Assembly: GCA_002701555.1 (NCBI GenBank)
Contig: NZVS01000059.1
Coordinates: 1-13,206, forward strand
DNA: 13,206 bases
Origin: Alphaproteobacteria bacterium
GTDB taxonomy: Bacteria; Pseudomonadota; Alphaproteobacteria; Micavibrionales; Micavibrionaceae
Reading direction: 5' to 3'
Shown here: positions 7,701-12,183 of the stretch, in pieces
Layout of the letters: each line of letters opens with the position of its first letter
Position numbering within the stretch: position 1 is the first letter of the stretch
Program-made: the position numbers and the translations under genes
The notes under the pieces: generated by a model
The model's input: only the letters and a program-made list of their open reading frames with translations
Database searches by the model: none
Told to the model about the DNA's origin: nothing

Positions 7701-9093
7701 AGATTTAAATGGAATGCCTGATTGGTTTTCCAATTTGGCAGAAAAATACCCAGATGCTGTTACCCAGGTATTGAAGACCGAACTTGAAGCGGAATTGACT
7801 GGGAAAGATACTGTTAAATATCCACATACGTTAAATTCTATCGAATACGGTTCTGACACTCTCAAAACTCTAGTTACTCCATATTTAAAAGGCTTAGTAT
7901 GCCAATGGCCACAAGATATACTTGAAGAAAAACGAACTGAAAAGAACATACACTTACAAGCCATACTTTCAATCATTATAAGTGTAAACTCAAATGACGA
8001 AAGTATAGCAAGTCTGTGTGAGAATAGATTTTTAAACTCGCCTAATGATAACGCAGCAGCTATTTGGCTTAATGGTTTATGCGCTTGCGATTTAAAAAAA
8101 GGTCTCAAAGCTTTAAGATTTGCGCTGAAAGCTGTTCCTGAAAAAGAAAAACAAACCAGAACCGTCGAGTGGTTTGGCAGGATATTCAATGATAAAAGCC
8201 TTGATACAATATATGTGGATGTAGAAGCGGATACTCATACTTTAGTTACTCTTACGGAACTTGCTTACCAAGAAATCAAAGTTGAGGATGATATTCATCA
8301 TGAGGGAGTCTTCAGCCCCGGTGATAGAGATTATGCAGAACGTGCAAGAAACAAAGTATTTAACTCTTTAATAAATAAATCTGGGGTGGAAGCGTATGAT
8401 GCCCTAATCCAGCTCTCAGACAAGCCAACATTTTCTCATATTTCGGACAGAATGAAAGTTTTAGCCAGACAACGTGCAGCTAAAGACAGTGATCTTAAAA
8501 TATTCTCTATTGAAGATTATAGAGAATGGGAAAAGAAATATGAACTAAAACCACAGAATAGAGATGATCTTTTCGAAATTATGATGGGACGCCTTGATGA
8601 TATAGAGCATGATATTTTACATCATGATTTCACATACAGACAGATGCTCTGCAATATAAAAAATGAAGCCGATATGCAAGTAATTCTCGCGGACAAAATG
8701 CAAGATAGCGCCAGAGGTTATTACGAAGTTGTAAAAGAAAACGAAGTAGCGGATAAAAATAAACCCGATATTAGTCTTCTAGCAAGAAAGGCTGGAAGAA
8801 GTGTCATAGAAATTAAGATTGGCGACAACCAATACTCTGTTAGAGATTTAGAAAACAGTATAGAAAAGCAATTGGTTGGAAAATATTTGCGCCACGATAA
8901 CTGTACGGCGGGAGTCTTGCTTGTAACTTATGCTGGGAGAGAAGGCTTCCAAAACACAGAATCAAAACAATCGATGACTTTTGATAAAGTTATAACGCAT
9001 CTTCAAAACTTCGCTAACGATATTGAAGCTAGAGAGCACGGCAGGGTTAGGCTTGCTGTAAAAGGTTTAGATTTAACAAAACCAATATCTTAG
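4774..9093 (+). CDS. NACHT/STAND-like NTPase with C-terminal PD-(D/E)xK nuclease-like domain
   Basis: 1439 residues. After only about 45 lead-in residues comes a P-loop NTPase: Walker A AEAGSGKT (55-62), Walker B FFLDSVDEL (120-128, D123, D126, E127), and a sensor-like IIVSCRPTDW (155-164). RFHHRSIQEYLAAS (373-386) matches the F-H-x-S-x-QEYLAA signature that closes NACHT modules in bacterial and eukaryotic NLR-type proteins. Residues about 400-1280 are mainly helical, possibly a repeat-type sensor, with a highly charged coiled coil at about 827-860. The C-terminus looks like a PD-(D/E)xK fold: E1298, PD at 1331-1332, E1346-I-K1348, then Q1366xxxK1370. Related NTPases recognise phage components, oligomerise and fire an effector, so abortive anti-phage defence is the likely role. 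In Avs-type proteins the nuclease is usually N-terminal; here it is C-terminal. The ATG at 4774 has only a weak upstream CTAAG. The gene stands alone, consistent with a one-protein system. Domain calls rest on motifs read by eye. Confidence 0.82.
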   Translation: MSELEKHIPLDRRFRDLTKEEEAEPSLLSHISGWEHAEGSSWQELLESERLVILAEAGSGKTKEMLFQVENLLRQGHIAFFIPIEELDKQGVREYLTSEPGHAERFDNWLENSADQPAWFFLDSVDELKLVQGKLERALGKMTSALGHSADHARIIVSCRPTDWQPIQDMAMFRKKLPESAEPPPTEKTKEEMFLAPIRREKEEKQEEENKPLKSRCVILLPLNKKRIEIYAKARGVKNSKEFLEEIEQKEAWTFARRPLDLQYLVNMWNCSEKLGTLQQQHENSIKNSLKDNPERPDNGVLSGDKARDGVERLALAMTLTKKRTIRSPEQSTETPNPTSLDASEVLTGWTEAEVKALLRRSIFDPATYGRVRFHHRSIQEYLAASRLSRLKEKNLTKRQLNNLLFAETYGEKVVIPTMQAIAAWLSIWNKDVCREILKREPEILILHGDPESLSVEVRSELIKKYVEAYSQGGWRGLGMPVGEVQRLAHTDLASIIHTYLQQRHENEEVTEFLLKLVWLGGIQDCAGDAYNAAMDESLGTYSRTLAIKALDACDKSDLLRMIAEDILADKDRWEGKIIHSVIENLYPRIISTEELGQLISRTPEPTKTTGGFSWALYDMLKTPIESDALETELTNLLTNLIWDGREDSTWYSPSSSFGYLCASLARLCKKQIKKAGSIPSALIRPCIIANRFHGDHYSARDELKQIRGEFLKDSSIREATFWTELDTIDAISSDERSSHRMYHALHDGLITSFQDDDWNWLLTALKDRNHPEKREVALHGLISLWCASGRSDFDLNTLEKAVQKDPELKEALSERSKPIPADPEEEKWKKKHQERIERQEEKQKEIEKSWLDWKAEAENDPDKIFKGETGNQSMWTLIKWLRYSAENTGLTLKNWPLIRQIMSDKIGDPFENKLRAYWRGNVPPIRSRRDIEKRNTIFLSQYAGLTGLHIESSNPAWMKNLSNKEITRAAEWGLVDLNGMPDWFSNLAEKYPDAVTQVLKTELEAELTGKDTVKYPHTLNSIEYGSDTLKTLVTPYLKGLVCQWPQDILEEKRTEKNIHLQAILSIIISVNSNDESIASLCENRFLNSPNDNAAAIWLNGLCACDLKKGLKALRFALKAVPEKEKQTRTVEWFGRIFNDKSLDTIYVDVEADTHTLVTLTELAYQEIKVEDDIHHEGVFSPGDRDYAERARNKVFNSLINKSGVEAYDALIQLSDKPTFSHISDRMKVLARQRAAKDSDLKIFSIEDYREWEKKYELKPQNRDDLFEIMMGRLDDIEHDILHHDFTYRQMLCNIKNEADMQVILADKMQDSARGYYEVVKENEVADKNKPDISLLARKAGRSVIEIKIGDNQYSVRDLENSIEKQLVGKYLRHDNCTAGVLLVTYAGREGFQNTESKQSMTFDKVITHLQNFANDIEAREHGRVRLAVKGLDLTKPIS

Positions 9094-9123
9094 AGATAAG
9101 ACAATAATATTGCTAAATTGTTT

Positions 9124-9152
9124 TTGCCTTATTTGCCAATAACCCGCATAGT
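9124..9152 (+). promoter_or_regulatory. Candidate promoter for the structured leader RNA
   Basis: TTGCCT (9124-9129) and CATAGT (9147-9152) are separated by 17 bases, just ahead of the first hairpin of the folded region. This position fits an independent transcript starting near 9159. The -10 match is imperfect. Confidence 0.3.
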
Positions 9153-9158
9153 GACTGT

Positions 9159-9360
9159 GGGTTGGTTTTGTTTAACCAATCTGGGGCTTAGTAACCTCAA
9201 ATCGCAAGCGGTATATGACACTGCCGGAAATGTGTCGCTACTCAGTCTATGGCTGGGTGGCGATGTCATGTCCAAGGTTTTCCTAAAAGCATCGCGCCGT
9301 TTCTTGCGATACGGTTACTAACACCCAGTCACCAGCCTAGCGGTTGGTGGCTTTTGTTTT
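9159..9360 (+). ncRNA. Structured leader or small RNA ending in a terminator; possibly C4/ash-like
   Basis: About 200 nt with successive hairpins on the plus strand: 9159-9182 (9 bp, TTGGTT/AACCAA core), 9183-9197, 9207-9239 (GACAC/GTGTC core), 9260-9295 (GCGATG/CATCGC), 9297-9314 (CCGT/ACGG) and a 10-bp terminator stem at 9328-9351. Wobbles are G-U on this strand only. ATCGC at 9291-9295 can pair either upstream (9260-9265) or with GCGAT at 9306-9310, and CTGGGTG (9252-9258) is complementary to CACCCAG (9322-9328), so alternative folds exist. The layout, with a short nested reading frame (9118-9321) and a terminator before a zinc-ribbon gene, recalls the C4 antisense RNA / ash-icd region of P1- and P4-type phages. 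That link is from memory of the family and is unproven. It could equally be a cis-acting attenuator for the gene at 9381. Confidence 0.5.
9328..9360 (+). terminator. Rho-independent terminator ahead of the zinc-ribbon gene
   Basis: A 10-bp stem (9328-9337 with 9342-9351, two G-U pairs) closed by the tetraloop TAGC is followed directly by TTTTGTTTT (9352-9360). It ends the folded leader 20 bases before the ATG at 9381. Expression of that gene from upstream would therefore require readthrough. Confidence 0.75.
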
Positions 9361-9380
9361 ACATACGAAAGGAAACGAAA

Positions 9381-9818
9381 ATGGCCGACAATACAAAGTT
9401 AAAAGATTGTCCAACTTGTGGAAAAGAAATAGCAACAACTGCAAAAGTTTGCCCTCATTGCGGGGCTAAAAACAAGAACTTTAAAAAAGAATTGTGGTGG
9501 AGAATACCCCTTGCATGTTTTCTTGCCTTAATAACTTTGGGTATTTTTGGAAAAGCAAGTGTTCCTACCTGTGACTCTGAAACGGGAATAAATAATGCGA
9601 AAAGAGCCTTTGACACTAATCAAATGTTTAAACTTGGTTATAAGCTTGAGGACTTTGGTAATATCGAAGAAGTGTCATATGACGATGTTTACGAAGAACG
9701 AGTTTGTTCTGCTAAAGCTTACACAGATAGAGGGGAAATTGGTGTGCTTTACAGTTTTAAGATGCGGGACAATGGTGAATATTTGATACAAATTAGACCA
9801 GATTTGTCATCCAAATAG
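9381..9818 (+). CDS. Zinc-ribbon membrane protein, hypothetical
   Basis: 145 residues from the ATG at 9381, chosen because AAAGGA lies about nine bases upstream; the frame is open further 5' but overlaps the folded RNA and its terminator. The N-terminus is a treble-type zinc ribbon with C10-x2-C13 and C24-x2-C27 (CPTCGKEI...KVCPHCG). A single membrane helix follows at about 40-57, then an extracytoplasmic domain of about 85 residues with two cysteines (C64, C109) that could form a disulfide. Cytoplasmic zinc ribbon plus one helix plus outer domain is a common layout of small accessory envelope proteins of unknown function. I do not recognise the C-terminal domain. No gene follows on the same strand for several hundred bases. 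Confidence 0.75.
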   Translation: MADNTKLKDCPTCGKEIATTAKVCPHCGAKNKNFKKELWWRIPLACFLALITLGIFGKASVPTCDSETGINNAKRAFDTNQMFKLGYKLEDFGNIEEVSYDDVYEERVCSAKAYTDRGEIGVLYSFKMRDNGEYLIQIRPDLSSK

Positions 9819-9844
9819 ATGTGTTTTCTAGTTGATGTCATCTG

Positions 9845-9868
9845 TCAATATTGCTTGTGCAATATTGA
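9845..9868. repeat. Perfect 10-bp inverted repeat with 4-base loop
   Basis: TCAATATTGC (9845-9854), loop TTGT, then GCAATATTGA (9859-9868). It begins 27 bases after the stop of the zinc-ribbon gene and is flanked by a looser outer pair (TCATCT at 9838-9843, AGATGA at 9880-9885). No T-run follows on either strand, so it is not a classical intrinsic terminator. It could stabilise the 3' end of the mRNA, or be a protein-binding palindrome. Confidence 0.5.
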
Positions 9869-9923
9869 TCTAATGTAGAAGATGAAATTAGGCTGTATCT
9901 TTTCTTTTAGGCTTTCCCCGACT

Positions 9924-10052
9924 TGTTTTTGAGGTGTGACCCAAAACTCACGCCTCAGAAACGCCTACCACGCGTTCTAAGGCTTACCCCGCCCCCGCCG
10001 CAAGCCAAGTTACATTGGAACGTGTCCTAACGGCTTTCAGGCCAAAAGCCGT
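9924..10052 (+). ncRNA. GC-rich structured segment, candidate non-coding RNA
   Basis: This stretch is clearly richer in G+C than its surroundings and has no gene. A 16-bp hairpin (9924-9939 with 9948-9963, 8-base loop) contains three wobbles that are all G-U if the plus strand is transcribed. Downstream, CGCGTTC (about 9970-9977) can pair with GAACGTG (about 10018-10024), enclosing a GGCTT/AAGCC hairpin. A last 8-bp hairpin at 10030-10052 (ACGGCTTT / AAAGCCGT) closes the segment next to the stop of the minus-strand gene. No known RNA family is recognised. It may instead be a remnant of a mobile element end. Confidence 0.3.
10030..10052 (-). other. 8-bp hairpin just past the stop of the 85-residue gene
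   Basis: A perfect stem pairs 10030-10037 with 10045-10052 across a 7-base loop, starting seven bases beyond the stop codon of the minus-strand gene. No T-tract follows on the minus strand, so it would be at best a weak or Rho-assisted terminator. It can also belong to the plus-strand structured segment. Confidence 0.35.
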
Positions 10053-10058
10053 CTCCTA

Positions 10059-10316
10059 CTAATTAAAATCTTGTTTAATATATTGGCTAATGACCCGCCC
10101 CAAAGATAAGATGTTCTTATCTCTTATCATTATCTTTTCTATATCTGTTGAATCTTTGAAGGATGACATCCAGCTTTTCTGCATTTCTTGGAAAGCCTCT
10201 TCTATTTCAGAAATTTCGTTTATTTCTTTACCCATCTGTTTTAAAAGGGAATTAGATATACTTGACTTCCATGTTTTAAGGTATTCCATAGCTTCTTCTT
10301 GTGAATTAATAACCAT
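10059..10316 (-). CDS. Small helical hypothetical protein (85 residues)
   Basis: The ATG at 10316 has AAGGAG seven bases upstream, a strong ribosome-binding site, which is the best evidence that this short frame is real. The product is acidic and almost wholly helical in pattern (long Glu/Lys/Ile/Leu runs, no Cys or Pro), with no membrane segment, signal peptide or recognisable domain. It is the only minus-strand gene in the right part of the window, and it diverges from the IS1595-like zinc-ribbon gene across about 150 bases. It could be a small regulator, antitoxin-like partner or phage-type protein; nothing in the sequence decides this. Confidence 0.6.
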   Translation of the reverse strand: MVINSQEEAMEYLKTWKSSISNSLLKQMGKEINEISEIEEAFQEMQKSWMSSFKDSTDIEKIMIRDKNILSLGRVISQYIKQDFN

Positions 10317-10421
10317 TATATCTCTCCTTGCATCTGATCTTATATTTTACAAAATATTTACTAAAGTTTTTAACTAAAACAATCTTAAGCTTGAAAAACT
10401 AAAGCTTTAAATTTGAGATAG

Positions 10422-10451
10422 GATTATGCCATTTTAGGAAAAGTCATAATC
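10422..10451. promoter_or_regulatory. Inverted repeat upstream of the IS1595-like zinc-ribbon gene
   Basis: GATTATG (10422-10428) and CATAATC (10445-10451) are perfect inverted copies separated by 16 bases, ending 16 bases before the ATG at 10468. The spacing puts the half-sites about two helical turns apart, as for a dimeric regulator, or lets the RNA fold just ahead of the start codon. The role is inferred only from position. Confidence 0.35.
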
Positions 10452-10467
10452 GTAAGAAAGAGTTTTG

Positions 10468-11052
10468 ATGAAAAGCTATCAAAAAAAAGTTATTGATAAA
10501 TATTTAGAAGGTGAACAAATACCGTCTAAACTATATTACCTAGATAATATCTTAGATTCTGAGGAGTTATGCATAAGTTTTTTTGCAGAAATGCAATTGG
10601 GAGAAGACTTACATTGTCCATACTGCACAAAGATGTTGAGTAGGCGCTATAGAATACCTAAACTGCGCCAACAGAAAAAAAATCCATATCTCTTTAAATG
10701 CTCAAATTGCAAAAGCGATTACAGGCCAAGAGCTAAAACTATTTTCAAAAGATTTCGAACTCCAATAAATATACTTTTATTCATGTATTATGAATATGAA
10801 AAACCTAAGACTAAAGAGACGTATTTAAGTGACAAGGTTTATGAAAGATATAGGAAACGAATCCCTAAAACTACCATTACAAACTTTATACTGAGAATGA
10901 ACGAATTCGACAGTTTAGTTGATGAAAACTATGATAAGGAACTAAGTTTGGCGTTAAGCGAGTTACCACCCATTCATAACTACGTGCAAATTAGTAATCA
11001 CTATCCAGTTGTTCGAACCATTGATTTTTTATTAACAAATGGTGGGCGTTAA
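10468..11052 (+). CDS. IS1595-type zinc-ribbon protein lacking a transposase core
   Basis: 194 residues from the ATG at 10468, with AAAGAG a few bases upstream. Residues about 28-95 follow the N-terminal module of IS1595-family transposases: SEELCISFFAEM as the lead-in helix, CPYC (C50, C53), then FKCSNCKSDYRPR (C78, C81) and the TIF that follows the ribbon in the family, then a helical stretch. Normally a DDE nuclease domain of about 150 residues comes next. Here the protein ends about 100 residues after the ribbon with no second catalytic half, and the downstream DNA shows no remnant in another frame that I could see. It may be a truncated transposase or a domesticated DNA-binding protein. 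It sits between the cargo genes and the recombinase module. Confidence 0.6.
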   Translation: MKSYQKKVIDKYLEGEQIPSKLYYLDNILDSEELCISFFAEMQLGEDLHCPYCTKMLSRRYRIPKLRQQKKNPYLFKCSNCKSDYRPRAKTIFKRFRTPINILLFMYYEYEKPKTKETYLSDKVYERYRKRIPKTTITNFILRMNEFDSLVDENYDKELSLALSELPPIHNYVQISNHYPVVRTIDFLLTNGGR

Positions 11053-11142
11053 CTTTAGTTTTACTGTATCCGAACTATCCGGAAAATCTGACTAATGGGG
11101 TCTATAAACAAGGCTGGAAGTAGTTTTTAATGTTTTATGAAG

Positions 11143-11171
11143 TTGCTTTAAAGGTAAAAGCAGCATAAACA
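11143..11171 (+). promoter_or_regulatory. Candidate promoter of the recombinase module
   Basis: TTGCTT (11143-11148), a 17-base spacer and TAAACA (11166-11171) lie just before the first small frame of the module. The 138-base gap from 11053 to 11190 contains nothing else notable apart from a small TGCTTT/AAAGCA hairpin overlapping the promoter. Confidence 0.35.
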
Positions 11172-11190
11172 TTTAAAATAAAGAACCACC

Positions 11191-11316
11191 TTGACCACAT
11201 CATTTAAAAATCAAAAGCAAGCAAAAGATATAGATCAAGATCGAGTATCTGAAGCAATTGAGGAAATTTGCATTGATGTATTAAGGGACTTCTTAGAAAG
11301 AGTTAAACATGAATAA
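11191..11316 (+). CDS. 41-residue helical peptide, TTG start, coupled to the next gene
   Basis: The frame opens at TTG 11191, the only possible start after an in-frame stop at 11179, with a poor AAAGAA site upstream. The product is charged and helical (core EAIEEICIDVLRDFLERV) with no domain I know. Its end overlaps the ATG of the next gene by 8 bases (ATGAATAA), a typical translational-coupling arrangement and the main reason to consider it real. It could be a small DNA-binding or directionality partner of the recombinases, but this is a guess. A chance frame remains possible. Confidence 0.4.
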   Translation: MTTSFKNQKQAKDIDQDRVSEAIEEICIDVLRDFLERVKHE

Positions 11317-11704
11317 ACTTATTAACAGTATAGTTTTAACCAACGTTAGTTCACAAGAGTACTATATTAGATCAACAAATCGTAGTGGCTTATGTTCAAA
11401 AGAAATTGAAACTACCAAAACCTGTGAAGATAAAGGATTTGATATCAAGAAACATTTCGTTATGAGCGAAAGAGGTAGGTTTGGTTTTCCAAGTGTAAGT
11501 ATATATTTGAATATACTGGAATTTGTAAAAACAAATCATATAAGCATTGTGATCATGGACGATCTTAAATTCCATATTGAGAATATGCATTCAGCAATTC
11601 TTATTACGCTTAAAGAGAGTTCCAAACTTTTTGATATCAATAATCTTCCAGACAATCTATTTGGCAGAGATAGTGACCCTCAACTTGACTTGTTTGAAGA
11701 CTAG
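11309..11704 (+). CDS. Degenerate serine-recombinase-like protein with C-terminal clamp-binding motif
   Basis: 131 residues. It aligns end to end with the N-terminal resolvase domain of the large recombinase at 12180: YYIRSTN (18-24) for YVRVSTD, a CSKEIETTKTCEDKGF helix for the SQETRC helix, SERGRFGFPS for the DGGFSG segment, and ISIVIMDDLKFH (78-89) for VVVVCDNIDRLSR. The catalytic pattern is altered: one residue is missing between Arg and Ser, and both arginines of the DRLSR motif are gone (L86/K87 and H89). It has no recombinase or zinc-ribbon domain after the catalytic fold. The protein ends in QLDLF (125-129) plus two acidic residues, an exact match to the bacterial beta-sliding-clamp-binding consensus QL(S/D)LF. 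I infer a non-catalytic accessory or regulatory partner. Homology was judged by eye and is probable, not certain. Confidence 0.6.
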   Translation: MNKLINSIVLTNVSSQEYYIRSTNRSGLCSKEIETTKTCEDKGFDIKKHFVMSERGRFGFPSVSIYLNILEFVKTNHISIVIMDDLKFHIENMHSAILITLKESSKLFDINNLPDNLFGRDSDPQLDLFED

Positions 11705-11728
11705 AAAAACTTTTTGTCATAATTTTTT

Positions 11729-11777
11729 ATTTGGGCAATCATTAGTGGAGCGCCCTTCGCGCTTTACTAAGCCAAAT
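11729..11777 (+). promoter_or_regulatory. Long hairpin immediately upstream of the second recombinase-like gene
   Basis: A 12-bp stem (11742-11753 with 11759-11770, loop CCTTC, two G-U pairs) is extended by a second 7-bp helix (11729-11736 with 11771-11777, one bulge). It fills most of the gap between the two short recombinase-like genes and ends a few bases before the AAAGGA ribosome-binding site of the gene at 11794. No T-run follows, so it is not a terminator. A role in mRNA processing, translation control or as a recombination site is possible. Confidence 0.45.
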
Positions 11778-11793
11778 AAAAGAAAGGACGAAA

Positions 11794-12183
11794 ATGTTTA
11801 TCTGTATTTATTGCAGGGTTAATTCTAATGGCAGAAAGATTGCAAGGTCTGATACACACAACTCCCAAGCTAAGAGATGTAATGACTGGCTGGCCAAGTA
11901 CGGGCTTAAAAGCTCGAAACGCTTTTGTGATGACGGTGAATTTATTGCACCTTGTTATCTCCCCGCCTTTAGGAGTTTGATTGAGAAACTCAGACATTCA
12001 AAAGAATATCCAAAAATTATTCTCATAGACCACATAGGCCGACTGGGAAAAACAGAGGAATGCAGGCGAAATGCCATAGAGCTTCTCACCGACCAACACG
12101 CAATACTGATAGACATTCACCGCCCTTCTCAAGAAGGGCTTTTTTATATGGACATTTTGAAAGAGAAAGAAGAAATAAAATGA
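11794..12183 (+). CDS. Second short, probably inactive serine-recombinase-like protein
   Basis: 129 residues from the ATG at 11794, with AAAGGA six bases upstream. It also matches the N-terminal domain of the large recombinase: FICIYCRVNSN (2-12) for VIYVRVSTD, SQAKRCNDWL (24-33) for SQETRCRAFC, FCDDGEF (44-50) for FSDGGFS, LPAFRSLI for RPAYLEML, and IILIDHIGRLGK (75-86) for the DNIDRLSR motif. The first Arg of that motif is kept (R83), the second is Lys, and the active Ser is shifted by one position in RVNSN, so activity is doubtful. The protein ends where the catalytic domain ends. Its stop overlaps the ATG of the large recombinase by four bases (ATGA). A strong terminator hairpin lies inside its last 60 coding bases. 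It is likely an accessory subunit of the same recombination system. Confidence 0.65.
   Translation: MFICIYCRVNSNGRKIARSDTHNSQAKRCNDWLAKYGLKSSKRFCDDGEFIAPCYLPAFRSLIEKLRHSKEYPKIILIDHIGRLGKTEECRRNAIELLTDQHAILIDIHRPSQEGLFYMDILKEKEEIK
12122..12145 (+). terminator. Intrinsic terminator inside a coding region, just before the large recombinase
   Basis: A perfect 7-bp stem (GCCCTTC 12122-12128, GAAGGGC 12133-12139) with tetraloop TCAA is followed by six T (12140-12145). It sits in frame within the short recombinase-like gene, 35 bases before the ATG at 12180. By sequence it is one of the best terminators in the window. It implies that the large recombinase is attenuated unless ribosomes or an antiterminator override it. 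Confidence 0.8.

Noticed and set aside
7524..8189. Minus-strand open frame of 221 residues inside the NTPase-nuclease gene
   Set aside because: It is the antisense shadow of a strongly supported coding region, with no start site, domain or sensible composition.
9118..9321. Open frame of 67 residues across the folded leader (ending MSKVFLKASRRFLRYGY)
   Set aside because: It lacks a ribosome-binding site and overlaps all the hairpins. It may be the relic ash-like frame of a C4-type region, but the RNA structure explains the sequence better than a protein does.
9249..9380. N-terminal extension of the zinc-ribbon protein to an ATG at 9249
   Set aside because: It would read through the terminator hairpin. 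The ATG at 9381 has AAAGGA in the right place, and the zinc ribbon begins there.
9890..10056. tRNA, tmRNA or integration-site remnant in the GC-rich segment
   Set aside because: No cloverleaf, no TTCGAAT-type T-arm and no CCA end could be found; only simple hairpins are present.
10401..11190. Complete insertion sequence around the IS1595-type protein
   Set aside because: No terminal inverted repeats or target duplication were seen at either side, and the DDE domain is missing.
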